From Pseudomonadota bacterium (GTDB lineage Bacteria; Pseudomonadota; Alphaproteobacteria; Reyranellales; Reyranellaceae), in assembly GCA_018240745.1 (NCBI GenBank), contig JAFEFF010000197.1, forward strand, positions 1 through 42,040: DNA of 42,040 nucleotides, in the 5' to 3' direction. The notes beneath the pieces were generated by a model. It was not told the DNA's origin. It worked only from the letters and a program-made list of their open reading frames with translations, and ran no database searches. Of the stretch, positions 39,656-42,040 are shown piece by piece. Positions within the stretch are counted from its first letter, which is position 1; the number at the start of each line of letters is the position of its first letter. The position numbers and the translations under genes are program-made.

Positions 39656-40927
39656 CTATTCGACCAGGTTAAGGGCGAGATCGAAGGCGTCGAAGTTGCG
39701 CCACGGACGCTCGACCGGCTGGCCGAGCTTGCGGTTGCAGATCAGCGGCACCTTCTGCTCGGACAGGCCGCCATGGCTGCGCAGCGGCTCGGTGAGGCCC
39801 GACAGGTCATGCCGCGCGCCCGAGGTGCCGAGCACCTTGTGCTTGGTCGAGACGACGACGAGATCGCCCAGCCGGTCGGCCGGCAGCTCGAAGCGCTTCG
39901 CCGCCTCGTTCCTGGTCAGCGCCTCCTCGATGCCGTTCATCGCCTCGAGCCTGGCCTTCCACCTCGGCGCATCGTTGCAGTAGACGACCGCGAACGAGCC
40001 CAGCGCGCCGTGATGCACGACGTAGGGATCGGTGATCGGCAGGATGACGCGCGCCTTGTCCTTGCCGGCCCAGTCGTCGAACAGGTCCTGCAGGTAGATC
40101 ACGTCGGGCTGCCCGTCGGCGCCGAACTTGGCGTTCATGCCGTGGTCGGCGGTCAGCACGATGGTGCAGCCCATCGCGTCGAGCCGGGCCAGATAGCCGT
40201 CCATCATGGCGTAGAAGTCGTTGGCGACCGGCGTGCCCGGCGCGTGCTTGTGCTGGATATAGTCGGTGGTCGAGAGATACATGATGTCCGGCCGGTCGCG
40301 CTCCATCAGCTTGACGCCGGCGGCGAACACGAACTCCGACAGGCCGGCGCTGTAGACGTCCGGCACCGGCAGGCCGACCAGCGCGTTCACGCCCGCGATG
40401 CCGTTCTCGGCAACCGTCGCCTTGTCCGACTTCTCCGACGAGAAGCTGCAGGCCCTGCCGGGCGTCAACGCGAGGCCCTTGCCCAGCAGGCCGCGCAGCT
40501 TGTCCTTGGCGGTGATCACGGCGATGCCGCAGCCGGCGCGCTGGAAGGCCGGGAACAGCGTCTCGACCCGCAGGAAGCGGGCATCGTTCATCATCACCTC
40601 CTTGCCCGACTCGGGATCGAGGAAGTAGTTGCCGCTGATGCCGTGCACCGCGGGCGGCCGGCCGGTGACGATCGAGAGATTGTTGGGATTGGTGAACGAC
40701 GGCATCACGCAATCGGCGAGCAGGTTGGTGCCCTCCGTCAGCACCCGGGCGAACCAAGGTGCGCGACCGGCCTCGAAGGCGCGCTCGATATAGCCCGGCT
40801 GCGAGCCGTCGATGCAGACCACGACGGTCGGCTGCCGCGGCAGGCGATAGCTGCGCCCGTTGACCGTGACCTGGTTGTCCGTGACTTGATTGCCCGTGAC
40901 CTGATTCGTCGTGCCGATCGTGTCCAT
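39656..40927 (-). CDS. phnA: Phosphonoacetate hydrolase
   Basis: A 423-residue alkaline-phosphatase-superfamily enzyme that splits phosphonoacetate into acetate and phosphate. Both zinc sites can be read: Asp40 (VVCIDGSQPGY), nucleophile Thr79 (MPSFTNPNNLSIVTG), Asp222 and His226 (TTDYIQHKHAPG), Asp261 and His262 (LTADHGMNAKF), and His385 (RSHGGLSEQKVPL). The first six positions are a constant 11 residues higher than in the Sinorhizobium enzyme as I recall it, so there is an N-terminal extension, made of a five-residue repeat. The ATG lies 3 nt after the stop of the GcvT-domain gene, so translation is coupled. It follows that phosphonoacetate, or its aldehyde precursor, is formed in this cell. 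Confidence 0.95.
   Translation of the reverse strand: MDTIGTTNQVTGNQVTDNQVTVNGRSYRLPRQPTVVVCIDGSQPGYIERAFEAGRAPWFARVLTEGTNLLADCVMPSFTNPNNLSIVTGRPPAVHGISGNYFLDPESGKEVMMNDARFLRVETLFPAFQRAGCGIAVITAKDKLRGLLGKGLALTPGRACSFSSEKSDKATVAENGIAGVNALVGLPVPDVYSAGLSEFVFAAGVKLMERDRPDIMYLSTTDYIQHKHAPGTPVANDFYAMMDGYLARLDAMGCTIVLTADHGMNAKFGADGQPDVIYLQDLFDDWAGKDKARVILPITDPYVVHHGALGSFAVVYCNDAPRWKARLEAMNGIEEALTRNEAAKRFELPADRLGDLVVVSTKHKVLGTSGARHDLSGLTEPLRSHGGLSEQKVPLICNRKLGQPVERPWRNFDAFDLALNLVE
40862..40906 (-). repeat. 15-bp tandem repeat at the 5' end of phnA
   Basis: Residues 8-22 of PhnA are NQVTG-NQVTD-NQVTV, three in-frame units of 15 bp with small third-position differences, followed by NGRSYRL. They account for the N-terminal extension. 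Units in multiples of three bases can vary in number without breaking the frame. Confidence 0.75.
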
Positions 40928-40930
40928 CGC

Positions 40931-42040
40931 TCAGCCCTTGATGCGCATGCCCGTGGGATCGTACGGCGCCCGCAACGACAGCCGCGCCGCGAGCCGCGTG
41001 CCCGCAAGATCGACCTCGAAGCGGCCGGATTCAAGCCAGGCGGCGTCGATCGACTGCCCGTCGTCGCGCGTCGCATAGCCTAGGCCGACCGCGGCGCCGA
41101 CCGTGTGGCCGTAGGCGGCCGAGGTGAGATCGCCGATCGGCCGGCCGTCCCGCAGCAGCGCCTCGCCACCCCACAGGAGCGGCTCGGAGTCCTGCAGCAC
41201 CACCGATACCAGCCGGCGGGCGAGCGGCTTGGCCTTCGCGTCGATCAGCGCCTGCCGGCCGATGAAGCCGCCGGGCTTGTCGAGCTTCACCGCCCAGCCC
41301 AGTCCCGCCTGCCATGGAGTGTCGTCGGGCGTGAGCTCGCGCCCCCAGGCACGATAGGCCTTCTCGATGCGCAGGCCCTCGATCGCGTAGTAGCCCATGT
41401 CGCGCAGCCCGACCTCGCCGCCCGCGCCGTGCAGGGTCTCGAACACCGTGACCGCGAACTCGACCGGCACGTAGAGCTCCCAGCCGAGCTCCCCCATGTA
41501 GGTGCGGCGCGAGGCATAGACCGTCGCATGGCCGACGCCGATCTCGCGAATCGTGGCGAACGGAAACGCCTCGTCCGAGAAGTCGGCCTTGCTGACCCTC
41601 TGCAGCAGCTTGCGGCTCAGCGGCCCCATGACCGACAGCACGGTCCACGCGCCCGTGACATCGGTCAGGGTCACGTGCGCATCCCCGGCGACGTTGCGCA
41701 TGATCCAGTCGGCATCGCGTGTCACCTGCGCCGAACCGGTGATCACCAGGAACCTGTCGCGAGCCAGCCGCGCGATCGTCAGGTCGCTCTCGTAGGTCCC
41801 GCGCTCGTTCAGCAGGCCGGTGTAGATCGTGCGTCCGACCGGCACGGCGATGTCGTTGGTGCACAGCCTCTGGAGCGCACGCTCGGCGTCGCGTCCCTGC
41901 ACCAGGAACTTGCCGAACGACGTCTCGTCCGCGACCGTCACTGCCTCACGCGTCGCCTTGTGCTCCGCCGCGACCGCATCGAACCAGGCGCCGCGACCCC
42001 AGGCATATTGCATGTCCGGCGTCTTGCCGGGACCGGCGAA
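40931..42040 (-). CDS. GcvT-domain oxidoreductase (dimethylglycine/sarcosine dehydrogenase-like), C-terminal part
   Basis: The last 369 codons of a longer gene; the frame is open to the window edge (FAGPGKTPDMQYAWGRGAWFDAV), so the true start is outside. The segment matches the folate-binding half of FAD-dependent DMGDH/SarDH-type enzymes: GRGAWFDAVAAEHKATREAV, SFGKFLVQGRDAERALQRLC, GLLNERGTYESDLTIARLA, RTYMGELGWELYVP and the C-terminal GcvT barrel (GGEALLRDGRPIGDLTSAAYGHTVG). Such enzymes demethylate N-methylated amines, passing the one-carbon unit to tetrahydrofolate, with an N-terminal FAD domain expected beyond 42040. The stop is 3 nt before phnA, which points to a phosphonate-related amine as substrate. 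Confidence 0.85.
   Translation of the reverse strand, partial: FAGPGKTPDMQYAWGRGAWFDAVAAEHKATREAVTVADETSFGKFLVQGRDAERALQRLCTNDIAVPVGRTIYTGLLNERGTYESDLTIARLARDRFLVITGSAQVTRDADWIMRNVAGDAHVTLTDVTGAWTVLSVMGPLSRKLLQRVSKADFSDEAFPFATIREIGVGHATVYASRRTYMGELGWELYVPVEFAVTVFETLHGAGGEVGLRDMGYYAIEGLRIEKAYRAWGRELTPDDTPWQAGLGWAVKLDKPGGFIGRQALIDAKAKPLARRLVSVVLQDSEPLLWGGEALLRDGRPIGDLTSAAYGHTVGAAVGLGYATRDDGQSIDAAWLESGRFEVDLAGTRLAARLSLRAPYDPTGMRIKG

Noticed and set aside
39173..41083. A 636-codon plus-strand frame over phnA and its neighbours
   Set aside because: It crosses three real minus-strand genes and has the composition of an antisense shadow.

Overview
The window is G+C-rich DNA from what looks like an alphaproteobacterium. 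The clues are a divergent rpsU/COQ9 pair, UbiX, two YdcH-type (DUF465) mini-proteins, FixK/FNR-type boxes and heavy acyl-CoA catabolism. A Reyranella-like or other Rhodospirillales-type genome would fit, but this is an impression and not a phylogeny. No rRNA, tRNA, CRISPR array, transposase or phage structural gene was seen.

Layout. (1) Positions 1-6.7 kb form a stress/energy-reserve block: a Lon-like protease, an unknown partner, a GH15 glucoamylase, a 48-residue one-helix membrane peptide and a hibernation-factor/cold-shock fusion. Three TTGA-N6-TCAA boxes of FNR/FixK type lie directly upstream of three of these genes, so the block reads as an oxygen-limitation regulon. (2) Positions 7.0-13.1 kb hold a minus-strand beta-oxidation operon, transcribed acyl-CoA dehydrogenase, thiolase, hydratase/dehydrogenase fusion, GtrA, FAH-like hydratase, with palindromic elements in the gaps. 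(3) Positions 13.3-16.2 kb carry a GFA-type zinc protein coupled to a dienelactone hydrolase, then a protealysin-like M4 peptidase with its emfourin-type inhibitor. (4) Positions 16.3-23.4 kb hold a two-gene 3-hydroxyacyl-CoA dehydrogenase/propionyl-CoA synthetase operon, a pseudogene remnant, an acyl-CoA synthetase with a basic histone-like N-terminal tail, and an unknown membrane protein. (5) Positions 23.5-27.8 kb are housekeeping: ubiX, purE-purK, COQ9, rpsU and small proteins.

(6) Positions 27.9-30.3 kb hold the most unusual system: a 108-residue Nif11-type leader/precursor peptide with a Cys/Ser/Thr-rich tail, followed by a LanM-type lanthipeptide dehydratase that stops at the domain boundary and has no LanC cyclase domain. 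No transporter or cyclase gene is nearby. (7) Positions 30.6-31.4 kb carry a HigBA-like toxin-antitoxin cassette with its own operator, bracketed by a 43-bp imperfect direct repeat. (8) Positions 31.5-33.9 kb encode one protein that joins a trypsin-like protease domain, an S1/P1-nuclease-like zinc domain and a Lys-rich tail. (9) Positions 34.0-42.0 kb hold a secreted alpha/beta hydrolase, two isocitrate-lyase/PEP-mutase superfamily enzymes around a Baeyer-Villiger-type monooxygenase, a second GFA protein, and phosphonoacetate hydrolase (phnA) directly downstream of a GcvT-domain oxidoreductase cut by the window edge. The last pair suggests catabolism of an amino- or N-methylamino-phosphonate.

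All calls come from reading motifs, start signals and gene order by eye; no database search was run.
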